DNA of 64,000 bases from Gordius sp. MW1 (Eukaryota; Nematomorpha; Gordioida; Gordea; Gordiidae): NCBI GenBank assembly GCA_964036665.1, contig OZ038532.1, positions 21,975,037 to 22,039,036 of the forward strand. Direction: 5' to 3'. The notes beneath the pieces were generated by a model. That model worked only from the letters and a program-made list of their open reading frames with translations, was not told the origin of the DNA and did not search any database. Shown in pieces: positions 11,610 to 23,667 of the stretch. A program made the position numbers and the translations under genes. Position 1 is the first letter of the stretch. Each line of letters begins with the position of its first letter.

Positions 11610-12355
11610 ATTTTGAATAATAATATGTTTTTAATTTTTTCCCTATTCGTCCAGATTTTTGATAAGTTATTTTAAAGGTGCAAAAATGGCATTTTTAACA
11701 TTTTTTAGGGCTGTATTACCAATTTTAAATATATTTTTAATAATGTCTATATAATCCTATAAACTATTTCTTGATATACAGATTTATTTTTTGATTTAAC
11801 TCCATTTTTGGATGCACATTTATCTGAACCTCCTCCCCGCATTGAAATCCCTCCCACTATGTCTTGAAAAATCGCGTACATTAGAGTACATAGATTTTAT
11901 CCGATGTTTATCAACATTTCACTCTCTCTCTATCTCCTCCACTCCCACCCCCTTCTTGTGTACTTGGCTAGATATGAGAGCGGGAGTGGAAGAAAGGGGG
12001 AAAGAAAAGAGAGTTAGTGAAGGGAGAGAGTGATGTGTTAGTAAACATTGCATAAGCGCTAGGCACTCTAATGTACTCCGTTTTTGCAGACATAGTGGGA
12101 GGAATTTTAACGGTGGGAGGGGATTCAGATAAACGTGAATATAACTAAAAGTAGAGGTGAAACGAAAAAATAATATCATGGTCCTGTAAATCAATAAATG
12201 ATTCATAGGATTATAAAAATACTATTGAAAATAAATGTAAAATGGCGTGGTAACATAGCCTTCAAAAACGTTATAAGGCTCTTATATACATTTAATTTCA
12301 TTTCTCACAAAATGTGGACGACGGAATAAAAACATATTATTATTCAGCGTACGAT
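11610..12355. repeat. Foldback element, two roughly 370-bp arms
   Basis: The left arm (11615-11980) and right arm (11985-12350) are imperfect inverted repeats. Matching landmarks are GAATAATAATATGTTTTTA, CGTCCA, TTTATCTGAA plus CCTC/CCCTCCC, CCTCCCACTATGTCT, the stretch around GTACATTAGAGTACA / CTAATGTACTC, and the CTCTCTC/GAGAGAG centre. ORFs at 11812-12206 are chance translations of this palindrome. A one-armed relative lies at 8300-8575. Confidence 0.65.
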
Positions 12356-12657
12356 TCTCTATCAGAATTATTCGTCTTATTAAAATATTTTTTCTTGTGG
12401 ACCTGCGTTATCGACAGAATATACTTTATAATAATATACAGATATTTAAAAAGTTATTACAGAAAATATTTTTTATATATTAAAAAATAAATGATTTTTG
12501 TAACATATAAATCTTAAACCGTTCTGTGTAAGTGCATATTTACAGGCATATTTTATGCATTTTAAATGTTGGCACCGCATGTTAGTAATTCAATTCTTAA
12601 TGGGTTGTAATATTTTATTACTATAATTCCCGACTATTAATTGACCATTATTTAAAA

Positions 12658-15459
12658 TTATGAATTAAAATTACGATTAAAATTTAGGTATTTACTGATT
12701 TTGTTAGTAACGTTTCTCGGCCGTTCGCTACCTTGAGAGCTAACGGGACTGATAATTTTGACCGTGTTACTCGCGGTTGAATGTTTATCGTGATGTCCTG
12801 AGGCGTTATCGTCGCAATCGTTACCCAAGGCTATAAGGTTAATGGAAGATGCATTACTAGCCCCCAAAATAGTACTTCCTCTTATGATGCTTGAAGGTCG
12901 AGTCGGTGGTAACTTGTTGTTATACAAAGCTCCCACGCTCCCCCCGCCCCTTATAGAGGTTATGGGACTGTTGCCATTATTTTGTGAGCCTGTGCCATGA
13001 CATGAATATAATTTAAAGTGATAGTTTGTATGGTCTTTACTAATTATATATTTAAATGTTTAGGCATTGATCAATTAGCATACCATTACTTAGAACGATT
13101 GGAGGCGATGACAAGTTGTTGGGTGGGTTTGAGTTGTTCGCATTAGCATTGCCCCCGTTGGTCCCATTGACTATGCCACCACCAGCCGGGAGAGCTGCTG
13201 CACTATGGTTCCTCAGGCCACTTCCTGGATTAGTTGGTGAAGAGCTGTGAGTAGTCAGATTTGCACCGGTGGTGTTCCCAGCACTTAAATGAGGGGGAAT
13301 CACTATTGCGCCACCTGATCCTTGATTATTGTTATTCCTATTGCCTCCCCCAGTAGAAGGAACCGGTGATGAAGGTGGGTGATGTTTAATAGCATTTGCT
13401 CTCCTAGGCTGTAACGGATTGCCTCCACTTCCACCCCCAGGTATACTGCCACCACCACCCCCGGGACCTGGTGGTTTGGTGGGACGTGGTGCTTCCACAG
13501 GTTGGACACGACGCCTTTTTTTAGGTAGTTTAGCTCTGGCTTGGGAGTGGGAATATATCATGGCGAAGTTACTGACTATAACTGGCACGGGTAGAGCTAT
13601 CGTTAGCACACCACCCAAAGCGCAAAAGGCTCCGATTAACATACCGAGATATGTTTTTGGCACCATATCACCATATCCCACCGTGGTCATGGTAACTATG
13701 GCCCACCACAAACCGACGGGAATGCTGGTGAAGTCGTTGTGTGGATTGGACTCGATTCGCTCAGCGTAATACACGAGGCTTGCGAAGATGACGATACCTT
13801 AATAAGTTGCATATACACAAAACATTTTAAAAGAGTTAATTTAAGACAATGTTGACTAGCCAGTAATTGTTAACGTTGCATTCTACCTTAATTGTCATAA
13901 AGGAAAACGGTTTACACCAAAGCTTGGTTTTGAAGCACAATTATGGAAAAATTAACCCAGGTTAAAGCCTAGAGTAACCCACTAAACTACATAAATTTTA
14001 AAAAAACTTTGCTTATGGACAAATCTTAATTAGTCGAGCCTAAAGGTTGTGACAACTTTAAAGGGTGAAGGATATTACCTAACACGAGGAAGAATATGAG
14101 GAGTAACAACTCTTTGGCACTAGCTTTGAAGGTGTGTATCAAAATTTTAAGTCCGGTAGAGTGTCGGGTTAATTTGAACAACCTCATGATGCGGATAATA
14201 CTGAAGAATTCCAATATATCTCCGTGTGCCGTTTCCTGTTCCGTCATTTGTAGATCGATATACAAGCTGATGTAAAAGGAGAGCGTGGCTATAAAATCAA
14301 TCATGTTGAGCGGAGAACGAACGAAATTTGGTTTATTAGGGCTAACTACGAATCTTATCAAGATCTCGAGGGTGAACCAAACATTACACACAGACTCGAT
14401 GTAGAAAAAGACTCTGTGAGGTTCGGTCGCCACTTTGTCCAGGGTCCACGTAGTTACATTTGACGATATTTGTATAGTTACGTTACGAATTATAGGTATC
14501 CTGGCTAAGGGATACGTTTTGAGGCAGAATGTCAGGATGGAGATTAAGATAAAGAATACTGATGCACCCGCCACTATCTGCACACATAAACAAAAAGACG
14601 AATATATATATTTCCAATTTGTTTAAAAACGTGGAAGAAACTATCATTATATTATTAATTTATAGCATTTCTTAAAATTTATGGGATCATTTGTTACCAA
14701 ATTAGTATGAATAATGTAGAACTACTCTGATGTAAATATTCAAAGATTATTATTTTAGGCAATTAACAAAAATCCTAGAGTGGAATAAAGTTAAGTAGTA
14801 CCTGTTTTAGCGTGACCTAATCTTTCAAAAAAAAGTTATATGTTCATGTTCAATTTAGAACATACATTCAAGTACATATGTATATGTTGTAAGGGAATAA
14901 ATGAATAAAATACTTTAGCGGCTTTGGAAGAATAGGGTTCGTCAAAGAGTGCCCATATTTTGGGTTGATATTGACGCCAACAACTAACGGCCCGTCTTCG
15001 ACCCGTAGTACCACTAGAATAATAATAATTTCGATCTTCTTCTAAGGCAAACCTTCGGGCTATCTCTTCTTCCGTCGGCTTTTCAGAATCTAAATCCAAC
15101 CTATCCAACACAGCTAGCGTTTCTCGCGTATCCTTGTATTGCGTGTACGTCATCCAACAACAAGGCTCCACCTGATTCGAATCTAAGCCCCAAAACTCGA
15201 GCTCTTCTTCGAACAGCGGACCACAAACGTCGGTTGGATAATGGAGTTTGCCGGTCCGGTAATAGTTCAGAACTTGGGCAAAGACTCCTGGGTGCCGGTC
15301 GAAAAAGTATTCGTTGAGGACAGGGTCGTAATTGGCCAAGGCTTCTGTGAGTCGAGACAGACGGGTGGCAGGAATTTTACGTAACGTCGCTTTGTATGTT
15401 TCGTGCCTAATACCACCCACGTTTATAATGACCCTATTCTCGGCATCCAAACCGGCCAT
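12658..15459 (-). CDS. Shaw: Shaw-type (Kv3) voltage-gated potassium channel alpha subunit, four coding exons
   Basis: A tetrameric plasma-membrane K+ channel of excitable cells. Proposed exons (reading 5' to 3'): 15459-14914, 14577-14079, 13797-13084, 12989-12658. The GT-AG junctions keep frame and sum to 2091 nt (696 aa). The T1 domain (about 9-105) carries the non-Shaker zinc site HX5CX20CC (H73, C79, C100, C101). Exon 2 encodes S1 to the start of S5, with S4 charges R311, R314, K317, R320. Exon 3 holds the S5 end, pore TTVGYG (386-391) and S6 PVP (418-420). The tail then becomes Pro/Gly/Asn/Ser-rich. The last exon is inferred: without it the frame stops at 13052 after [11 protein letters not shown], which could be an alternative C-terminus. 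The T1 and pore segments closely match arthropod Shaw. Confidence 0.93.
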
Positions 15460-16330
15460 TATAACAACTCAGGCCTTCTTAGACTCGTGCCGAGAGTTTT
15501 GGGTTAGGCTGTAATAATGGAAGTAGAATATAAAGACTATCGACTTATATCATGATAAGTGATGGCTAAAGAAAAAACAGGTCTTCGCCTTTCGTGAAAA
15601 GAATCTGGTCAGAATTGGTTGTAACATGTTAAAGTGTTTAGACTTCTAGATTTGACTTTTTATATAGCGAAATGCAAAGGCTCCGGGGGTAGCGGAAAAC
15701 AAGACATTACTTATTGTAATGCCGAGCACAATTTGGGTGCTTCGTACTGGACATTACACTATTTATAATAATAATTTCAAATTTATCGTTTAAAGCGGTA
15801 TAAACGGAATACAAATTTGGTTAAAATATTGCCATAATTTGCAACAACCCATGATGGGTTGGTCCCCTGTCATAATTCTCAAACCCGACATACATTTCCA
15901 GCGATGTTTGCATCACGATCACGAACACTTATGCCTGTCACATTTTAAATTATCAAATCATTTATTAATTCAGTCAATTTAATAATCCAGAGTTGTCCTA
16001 AAATATCAACTTAGCACGTGTTCACATATATAGATTGATTGAGGGGGACCTCCCTTCCCTGGTTAAGCCCATGGTTATGAATTTCAAAGTTTTGCGCAGC
16101 TATTAATTTCCACTAGAATTCAGAATGAATAATGTCTATTAGCAATGAAAAGAACGCACGCGAGATAAACATCTTTTTTACGAAATAATTGAAGTAATTG
16201 TATTTAGTAAACTTAAACAATTATCATTTAGTTTTTATTATATTAATTTCCGATCAACAAAGTATAAAATTTTAAAATATGTAATATTTACTGTAACCTA
16301 TAATAAAAAAACCACATATTTAATAGCAAT
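15460..16330. other. Sequence upstream of Shaw
   Basis: No further exon recognised. The Shaw 5' untranslated region and promoter should be here or further up, but no core element can be fixed. A fragment resembling one end of the CATGGGCGTAGCC MITE (CCTGGTTAAGCCCATGG) lies at about 16058-16074. A run of C follows at 16361-16371. Confidence 0.45.
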
Positions 16331-16794
16331 TAAAAATATTGTCATTATTTAACCCTACTACCCCCCCCCCCTTGCGCCGACCAGCTTTAATTTTAGGCGC
16401 TAGATTTTTTTGCCATACAGTAAAAGGTGCAAGCTCACTTATTGGCAGAGATCTACGTGCCAGGTTATTTATAAAATATACATTTAATTACTTTTTACGC
16501 ATTCTGGAAAAAATATACATAATTATTGTGAAAAAACAATTCTATATATTTTGGTGTCAGAAATGGGATCTGAACTTTTGTTCGAAATTATTTATAATTG
16601 TTTAAGTTTATGCAGTTTATTTCAGAAAAAAAAGAAATATATTACACATTCGCAATAAAACAAGTTACAATTAATATAAATTGTTAATTTTGCGTCAAAA
16701 ATTCAATTAGGTCTAGGAACTAAAGGGTTCACATCTAAACTGAATGAAGAACATTAAGTAGTGTTAATAAATAAGTGAATATTAATTGTTTTTA

Positions 16795-16985
16795 ATTGCT
16801 ATGCAATTTTTGAGCTCGTTTTTGGTTGTCCGCCCGTCCGTCCTGTCCTGTCCAACTTGTTATTTTTCAAAAGTTGCTGTGAAAACTTATACGGGTTTTT
16901 AATGGTTGTGGACTTATGCTTCTGTAAAAGACTTTTATTTTGCTTTCGCATATAGACTAGCTAATGACCGCCGGTGGGCTTTAAT
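16795..16985 (-). repeat. Copy of the 'GCGAGCCCATAAATTGCAT' repeat family
   Basis: Read on the minus strand, it follows the order seen in sister copies: GCTAGTCTATATGCGAAAGC, AAAGTCTTTTACA, ATAAGTCCAC, CCCGTATAAGTTTTCACAGC, a GGACAGGAC cluster and a GAGCTC/GCATAGCAAT end. Relatives are at 20441-20775, 23030-23213, 25062-25232 and 33990-34165. Confidence 0.65.
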
Positions 16986-19189
16986 TATTTCTACCTCATT
17001 CCATTTGTGTTTTTAGGCCTGACGGATTACCTTTAAAAATATTGTTTTGGCAACTTTGGGGAAAAATTCATAAATTAATATTTGGCAATAAATTTATTAT
17101 AATATTAACATTTAAAATTCAAATTGGTAATACAAAAAAATGTTGTTACAATTCCTAATTGACTTGTTATTAAAGTATTAAGTACTTTTTTCGGAAAAGT
17201 GTAAATATCACTATGTTTGAAGCAACTTTAGACCATTTTTATAGTTATTTTATTACAAAAATTTAAGATCTAAATTTTTGGTTGGATGTATATATGTGAT
17301 AACTAATTTTGAAGCTAGCTAAATGATCAATTAGTAATAAATTTAGAACACAGGATAACCATTGCTAACCTTTCTATTGTGTGATGGTTAATTTACACTA
17401 AAAAGTTTCCTATGGTAAAAACTAAGAAATCATGAATAATTTCAATTAAAATACATGACTACAAAATGAGAAACTCGCGAATCTAATATTTATAATATCA
17501 AATTAGAGTTTATATGAAATTTATTGATTTTAAATGAAAAAAAAACTATTTCTCACATTATGAATAAATCAATGGATTATGAAAGACGACTATCAATCTA
17601 ATGTTTGTAAGGTTAGAGGAAGAGTGATAATGAATTCAATAATTTGAACATTTCATCACAAGGCACATTTTCTAATTTACATAAATAAATATGAAATGGG
17701 CAAAGCATTTCATTTCTTCTTTTTCTCTCGACCAAACATTGTTAATTTTGACCTTGAGGACATCCAAGAAATCCCATGGGTAAGGGATAAGCAAGAATGC
17801 AAAAACAGCAAATCCCATTTACGATTGTTTATTATTATTAATAAGTTGCTTAGGGGGGTCAAATAAACCCCAAATTATACTTACCTCATCAAAAATATTA
17901 GACTTATTAATTTATAGTATATTTTTGCCTTTAACTTTAATTATCAAAATTTAGCTTACATATGGCATTTTTGAGGGAAGTCGTGAAAAATTACTAATAT
18001 TACGCTAAGGCTCAACCAAAATAAATGACAAATAAAAATTATTGTACATATGACTTTATTTTAAGATCTAACTCATTGTATAAACAGTATATTGCCTCTA
18101 ATTAGATTAGAACATACATAAAAGTTGTTTTTTGTCATTTAAATTTTAAATATGTTGTTAATAGAATACATCAGGTAATCCTATTATAAGGAAGTAGGGA
18201 AAAAATGGATAGTATTTCAGGGTCAAGCACGTTACTAACAACATAAACCATTAAAATTTGGTCCTTTCAATTTTTAATGACCTAAGTAAATTTTTTTTGA
18301 AAAGCTTTTTTTGTCGTGAAATTGTAAGTTTACATTATCCCCAACAAATTGATATTTTGGCGGTCAAGGTCATGTGCAGGATATAAACTAACAAAAGGAA
18401 TCATCCCAATTATAATAATGTGTCTACTTAATTTGATAGCAAATTATTATACAAATTTTAAACATACATTTAAAAAAACCTAAATTTAATCACCACTTGA
18501 TTTTATTTTAAATGTGTGGATCTATTTTTTTTATCATCATAAATTATCATTTAAAATAAAAAATTTACCAACATTTTGCTTCCCTACAATATAAACTAAA
18601 CACATAATTAAAAAGTAATATAAAAGAGTTATTTAATAAATATAGATTAATTATAATTAAAAGACTGCAAATATAAAAAACGAAATTTGTAACTTTATAA
18701 ATGCTTGAATTGAAAATAAGTGATTAAAATGTTGGTCTTTCTTTATTTAATTAATAATAAGTTTCTTTACTTAAAACAATTTTCTGCTACATAAATATAT
18801 ATTTGGCGAATGAAAAATATTTTGGTTAAAAGTTCCTGGCAATTATTATTTTTATTACTTTTCTACTTTATTTCTCAAGTTATTAACACGGAATAGATTG
18901 TAAATTAAATGTTAAAATCAATTAAATAAAGTCTAAAATATTTTTATATTTATGATACTTTTATTAATAAGATAAAAGTAAAGTCTAGAATTTATATATA
19001 ATTATTGTGCATATAATAAGAATCCTTCAAAGAGACTACCCATAATCTAACTGTGAAAAAGGCATTTTAAAAGCAAGTTGGAATGCGGATTTGAAAATAA
19101 TATACATGTAAATATTTCTATATCTTTATGCGTTTTATTAAGTTGTGGTTTGAAGAAAATCAATAACTAATAGTTGCCTTTTTGATTTT
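16986..19189. other. AT-rich intergenic sequence
   Basis: About 2.2 kb with no ORF above background, no RNA-like fold and no bounded repeat recognised. Confidence 0.45.
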
Positions 19190-19197
19190 ATTAGCTA

Positions 19198-19280
19198 TAG
19201 TGTTGTAAAAGGGCTGGGTTATGTTTAATTGACTAAGCCAAAGGTTGGCCAAACAAAACCCAGCCCTTTTTACAGCACTA
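19198..19280. mobile_element. hAT-type MITE, TAGTGTTGTAAAA family (copy 1), near-perfect hairpin
   Basis: An 83-bp element with ends TAGTGTTGTAAAAGGGCTGG and its complement. It is flanked by ATTAGCTA (19190-19197) and ATTAGCCA (19281-19288), a 7/8 match to an 8-bp hAT duplication. The whole element can fold into one stem with a small loop. Confidence 0.75.
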
Positions 19281-19476
19281 ATTAGCCAAATATATTAATT
19301 AACTTTTAGACACTTAAGTTTTAAACTTTTACAATTAAAATTTATAAATTGACTATGAAATAAAATATTTGAAGTCATACTATATAATTTATTTCGATAT
19401 TTTAAACTTCTCCAATAATGTCAATAAATGGTAAATCCTAAAAAAGGAAATGTTATACAAAGTTGTGCATATTTAC

Positions 19477-19617
19477 ATGGGAGTAGAGGGGCGAGAGGGG
19501 CGGCTGCCCTCCTATAAATCTAAAGTTTCCTTAAAATTTAATATAATCAAGGCTTAAATTTAATAAATTTTTCCCCTCGCTTAAGCATTATTGGCCCCCC
19601 CATTTCAATCTTGACTT
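19477..19617. mobile_element. Diverged copy of the CATGGGCGTAGCC MITE family
   Basis: Begins CATGGGAGTAGAGGGGCGAG and shares the internal order GGGCGGCTGCCC, TATAAATC, ATTTAATATAATCA, CCCC...CATTATTG and a C run. The right terminus is degraded (AATCTTGACTTTTCTG). Confidence 0.55.
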
Positions 19618-19915
19618 TTCTGTTATACACACATTGGGTTACTATTACAGACCCATATTCTTGTAAAAACAGGTTGGTTAATTAAGTCAAATCTTATTAA
19701 AGCCAATGGAAACGGCTTTTTATATAAAACTTCTATGTTAAAAAATTCAATTAAATGAGATTAGCATTAAACTCCGAACTTTGCAAAAATTTTCGAAATC
19801 GTATGTCCACTAGGCGTCTTGCATTAAAACTTAATTATAAGGTTGAAATTTTTGTCCAAAATATTACGAAAATTTATTTCCTTTCTTTCCCAAGTCTTTG
19901 GACCTTTGCTTAAGC

Positions 19916-20113
19916 TTGTGTTGCAAAAACGGCGGGGTTTTGTTTGGTCGACCTTAAGTTAAACTAGGGCCGGACGTCAAAGCTGTTTTTCAAAATTCGA
20001 CTAAGCCTAGAGGTCGACTATGAAAAACAGACCAAAAATCCATCTGTCTCTTTATGTTTAGTCGACTAAACCAAAGGGTGACCAAACAAAACCCAGCCCT
20101 TTTTCCAACACTT
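19916..20113. mobile_element. hAT-type MITE, TAGTGTTGTAAAA family (copy 2)
   Basis: A 198-bp element with ends TTGTGTTGCAAAAACGGCGG and the complement of the family terminus (CCAGCCCTTTTTCCAACACTT). The flanks GCTTAAGC (19908-19915) and GTTTAAGC (20114-20121) match at 7/8. Internal GTCGAC and GTCGACTAAA words are inverted around the centre. Confidence 0.72.
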
Positions 20114-20440
20114 GTTTAAGCGCTTCTTTCTACATATCTGCCTGAATAGGACTTCTTCGCAATTTGGAATTTATTAACCAAGCATCATAAAAAATAGTGC
20201 TTGAAGGTTCAAACTAATAAAATAGAGGTTGGCGAGAACGCAAATTTGATTCTATTTTCAGCAAACTCTTTAATTTCGCATGCATGGTTATATAAACTAA
20301 ATTCACTTGTTGCTTTAATTAATATTAATCTAGGATGCGGAATGTAATTTCAAATCCCTGGCGGATAGCTGGCTACTTCTCGATGCATGATACCTGTGAT
20401 GCCTTCGAGCTCTATTTTGTATAATACATGAATTGCTACG

Positions 20441-20775
20441 CAATTTATGGGCTCGCTTTTAGTTGTCCGTCCTGTCCAACTTTTATATATTAGTCGCTTT
20501 TATATACAGTGTCTATTTTTATCATGTTTATAACTTCTAATAAATTCATCGAATTACAAAAAAGCGAATCATTCGGGCCCATAAACATTAGTGGAATTTG
20601 GGCTCGAGTGAGCTCAAACAATCAAAGCCAACCAACGGTCATAATCGGGTCTACTTCCGGAAGCAAAATGCATAAGTCCTCAGCCATTAAAAATGTCCAC
20701 GGCAATTATGCAAAAATTACAAGTTGGACAGGACAGGACAACCAAAAGCGAGCCCATAAATTGCATAAGAATTAA
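20441..20775. mobile_element. TIR element with about 50-bp inverted ends (GCGAGCCCATAAATTGCAT family)
   Basis: The left end (TTGCTACGCAATTTATGGGC, then TCGCTTTTAGTTGTCCGTCC and TGTCCAACTT) is the near complement of the right end (AAGTTGGACAGGACAGGACA, ACCAAAAGCGAGCCCATAAA, TTGCATAAG). This copy shows the full two-ended form. The other copies in the window look like its right half. The 88-codon ORF inside is a chance frame. Confidence 0.65.
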
Positions 20776-22109
20776 AAGGAAGAAATGACTACCATCTGAC
20801 CAGCATTAAAGCGAGCCAATTGGCAAGGAGATGGGGGGAACTTTTCCCGGGGAAGAAAGACATCACTAATATAGTAAGGTATACTGATGAACTGTGGTAT
20901 AATACCATTATCGATTATCTGATTACCATAACACATTACCTAAGCCCCCTCCCTCCCCCCCCCCTTCTCGGACAAACCAGCTAAACAATCCAATTACCCG
21001 TTACTTATTAGTGCACCTTTACTGCTGCCTATGGCTTCCATGCATACATTTGTTATTTTCATTGTATTCTAAAATTGGAGGGGGGGGGGCACCTTGGGTA
21101 ATTACCCCCCTCTCGATTGGTTAGGGGTTTTAAATGGGTCATCCCTGCCCCCCTAGTGGTTTGGTTGGTGGATTGAGGCGATAGATTTATTATTATTATG
21201 CGAAAACAACACCGCTCACTACCTTACGGGAGCTAAGCGTGAAAGCGCCATCTAGCGGTGCGCGACGAAATTAATAAATTTATCGTAGAAGCACGTAAAA
21301 GTCTTAACAAATCTCGTGCAAGGCTTGCCTCATCCATCATCGTATGAGGCGTTATCATTGGTTTATCCTAAATTTTTGCTTGGAAGGCGAGTAGCTAGTA
21401 GAGGGATGACCAAATGAAATTTTAATCATGTTTAGTGGGACCACAACGAGTTCAATTTTTTATGTTAATCCAGGTGAAAGTTAGTATAAAAATGGTGAAG
21501 CTTGGTCTATTTTAATTTTATCAATTTGTAATTTAGAATTCGATAATTATGCTAATATTAAGTTCCACATTATTTTCTCAAAATAGCTTTCATTTGTGGG
21601 CCATAACTACATAAGGCGGCTAACTTCGGAAATTTTATTTTTACTAATAATATTATGGATTATTAATAGATGTATTAATTATTTAATAAATTAACATGAG
21701 CAGATCTTAGAAAGCATGATCAAAAAAGCATAAAATTAAATAGTAAACCGAATCAATATTTGTTTACTGCAAAAATTACAATATTAAATTGATCACAATA
21801 GAAATGAGGCTAAAAAAATTAAAAAGTCAAATTAATTGTAAAATAGGTGTTAAAAAATGTGACACATTATGACAGGTCCACAACTTATGTTCATTTGAAG
21901 CCACCGTGGCTATTATAGGAAATTCCATTGAAGACGGTAAAAATAGTGTGGCCATGTGTTAGTTAGGGAGTGGCACTATAATAATTCTATTTTTTTTTAT
22001 AAAAAAAAAGCATTTAAAGAGCGGGGAAAGTTGCCCTTTGAGATTATATGGTCTAGGATTACAATGGGAAGTGGTTTGTTCCCATTTCTGATCTAGTCTA
22101 AAGACAGGC
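20776..22109. other. Intergenic sequence with C/G homopolymer runs
   Basis: Contains C-rich runs near 20944-20964 and G and C runs near 21080-21110. No gene recognised; a separate CTCF-like motif is listed at 21245. Confidence 0.4.
21245..21258 (-). promoter_or_regulatory. Candidate CTCF-type insulator motif
   Basis: On the minus strand the site reads CCGCTAGATGGCGC. It differs at one base from the CTCF core consensus CCASYAGRKGGCRS, which is shared by vertebrates and insects as established knowledge. It lies in an isolated GC-richer patch between AT-rich blocks. A chance match or an uncharacterised repeat is possible. Confidence 0.3.
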
Positions 22110-22530
22110 TCCTTCAGATCAGAGACCAGAAAAGCCCGGTCCAGCCCGGATTGCCCGCTCGGCCTACGGTCCGGACCGGGCCACAAATTTACATTTTCGG
22201 GCGGGCCAGGGCGGGAATAATAACAAGAATAATAACGAGATTTAGGTAATTCAGGCTTAAGGAGATTTTTTGATAAATTAATTGGTATGTAATTTATGGG
22301 TATATTTGCTTTGGGATATTATTTTATCACTTTATTATTTGATTGTATATAATATTTATATATCGTACTTTTATCCAAAAAATCGAGAATTAAATGTAAA
22401 GTTTTTAGAAAATATGACAAAATTATTAATAAGATTTAAGGAAAGATTCGGGCCGGGCAGGCGGATACTTAGAAGGGTTAGGGCGGGCATTTTATTTATA
22501 AAATCGGACCGGGCTGGGTTCGGGCTCAAA
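22110..22530. repeat. Element with GC-rich inverted subterminal repeats
   Basis: The left part (CCCGGTCCAGCCCGG, GGTCCGGACCGGGCC, GGGCGGGCC) and the right part (GGGCCGGGCAGGCGG, GGACCGGGCTGGG) are inverted GC-rich blocks around an AT-rich core. They resemble the ends of the hAT element at 25476-27537. The outer ends are not clear (CAGATC occurs at both sides). Confidence 0.5.
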
Positions 22531-22599
22531 AATATAAACAAAACTCTCTTCTGTTTCAGATCCGAACTTTTGTAATGTAGTTGATTGTGTTTTATGAAA

Positions 22600-23029
22600 T
22601 TTTTACAATTAATTTTATTTGAGTTTTAGATAAAACGTTTTTATGAGAGAACAATAAACTTTTTTATGACTTTGTACTGACAAATTTTTTATTACGAATT
22701 TAAAATAATTTTTGTAAGCAAGCGTTTTAAACGATGTCTAAATGATGTCAACTCGTCCAAATAAAAATTTGCTACAAAGTTTATCTACTACGGTTGACAC
22801 CGATTCTAATTTAAAGTAGGAAATTATGGTGAGATACTAAAATTTATTGCCTTAAATAATAAGTTTAAAAACAAATTTTAATTTAGTTGTACTAATTAAC
22901 GTAGGGAAACACTTTGCCAATTTCGCAATTATCCGTTAAAAAGTAATAAGCTATCAATAAAGCAACAGAGGCCCAAAAATAAAAATAGAATTTACGCTTG
23001 GGGGAGTAGGAGAAATAAAGGCAATCAGT
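22600..23029. other. AT-rich intergenic sequence
   Basis: Nothing recognised. Confidence 0.4.
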
Positions 23030-23213
23030 GGTCATTAGCTAGTCTATATGCGAAAGCAAAGTAAAAGTCTTTTACAAAAGAATAAGTCCACAGCCATTAA
23101 GAACCCGTATAATTTTCCACAGCAATTATTGAAAAATTACCAGTTAGACAGTACAGGACATTCGGACGGACAGGACGGGCGATTAAAAAAGAGTCTATAA
23201 ATTGCATAGCAAC
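23030..23213 (+). repeat. Copy of the GCGAGCCCATAAATTGCAT repeat family
   Basis: Shows CATTAGCTAGTCTATATGCG, AAAGTCTTTTACA, AAGTCCACAGCCATTAA, a GGACAGGACGGGC cluster and TATAAATTGCATAGCAA at the end, in the same order as its relatives. Confidence 0.65.
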
Positions 23214-23510
23214 TTAGCGTTTCAAACTCTGTCTTCGATAAGCTTATCAAATTGTCCAACTAATGACGCATAGGAGAAGGATTTTTATTTAGCACCTTGC
23301 GACTTATGGGTCCATCTCCAGACTAAAGACCAATGCCCTCATTTAATCGCTCAGTAGAATCGACAAATTTCATTTAACCTTTCTGTCATTGGAGAAGTGT
23401 GACAAGACTCTTGAAACAACCCAAGATGTAAACCTGGCTAGAAATTAAAGGTCTTCCAAATAACAACACGATCTAGTCAGCTAATATCTATGATCAGATG
23501 CATGTGCGTA

Positions 23511-23667
23511 GCCAGCATTGGGAATTGTGTGAGACAATAATGATTTAGGAAGGGAATAATAATCATTTTTTGAAATTCTAGCCATACTTTTTGGATTAAG
23601 AGGGGGGCAACCGCCTCTCCCTACCCCCCCCCCCCCCCCCCCCCCCCCTCCCCTGGCTAGGCCCGTG
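23511..23667. mobile_element. CATGGGCGTAGCC-family MITE (reverse orientation) with a 25-bp poly-C run
   Basis: Ends CATGTGCGTAGCCAGCATTG and CCCTGGCTAGGCCCGTG; internal order is reversed compared with copy 1. The tract at 23624-23648 is 25 uninterrupted C, an expansion of the shorter C run present in all copies. No target duplication is visible. Confidence 0.65.

Noticed and set aside
11812..12206. Overlapping ORFs on both strands as genes
   Set aside because: They are translations of the two arms of a foldback repeat and mirror each other.
20509..20775. 88-aa ORF as a small gene
   Set aside because: Falls entirely in a TIR repeat whose sister copies do not keep the frame.
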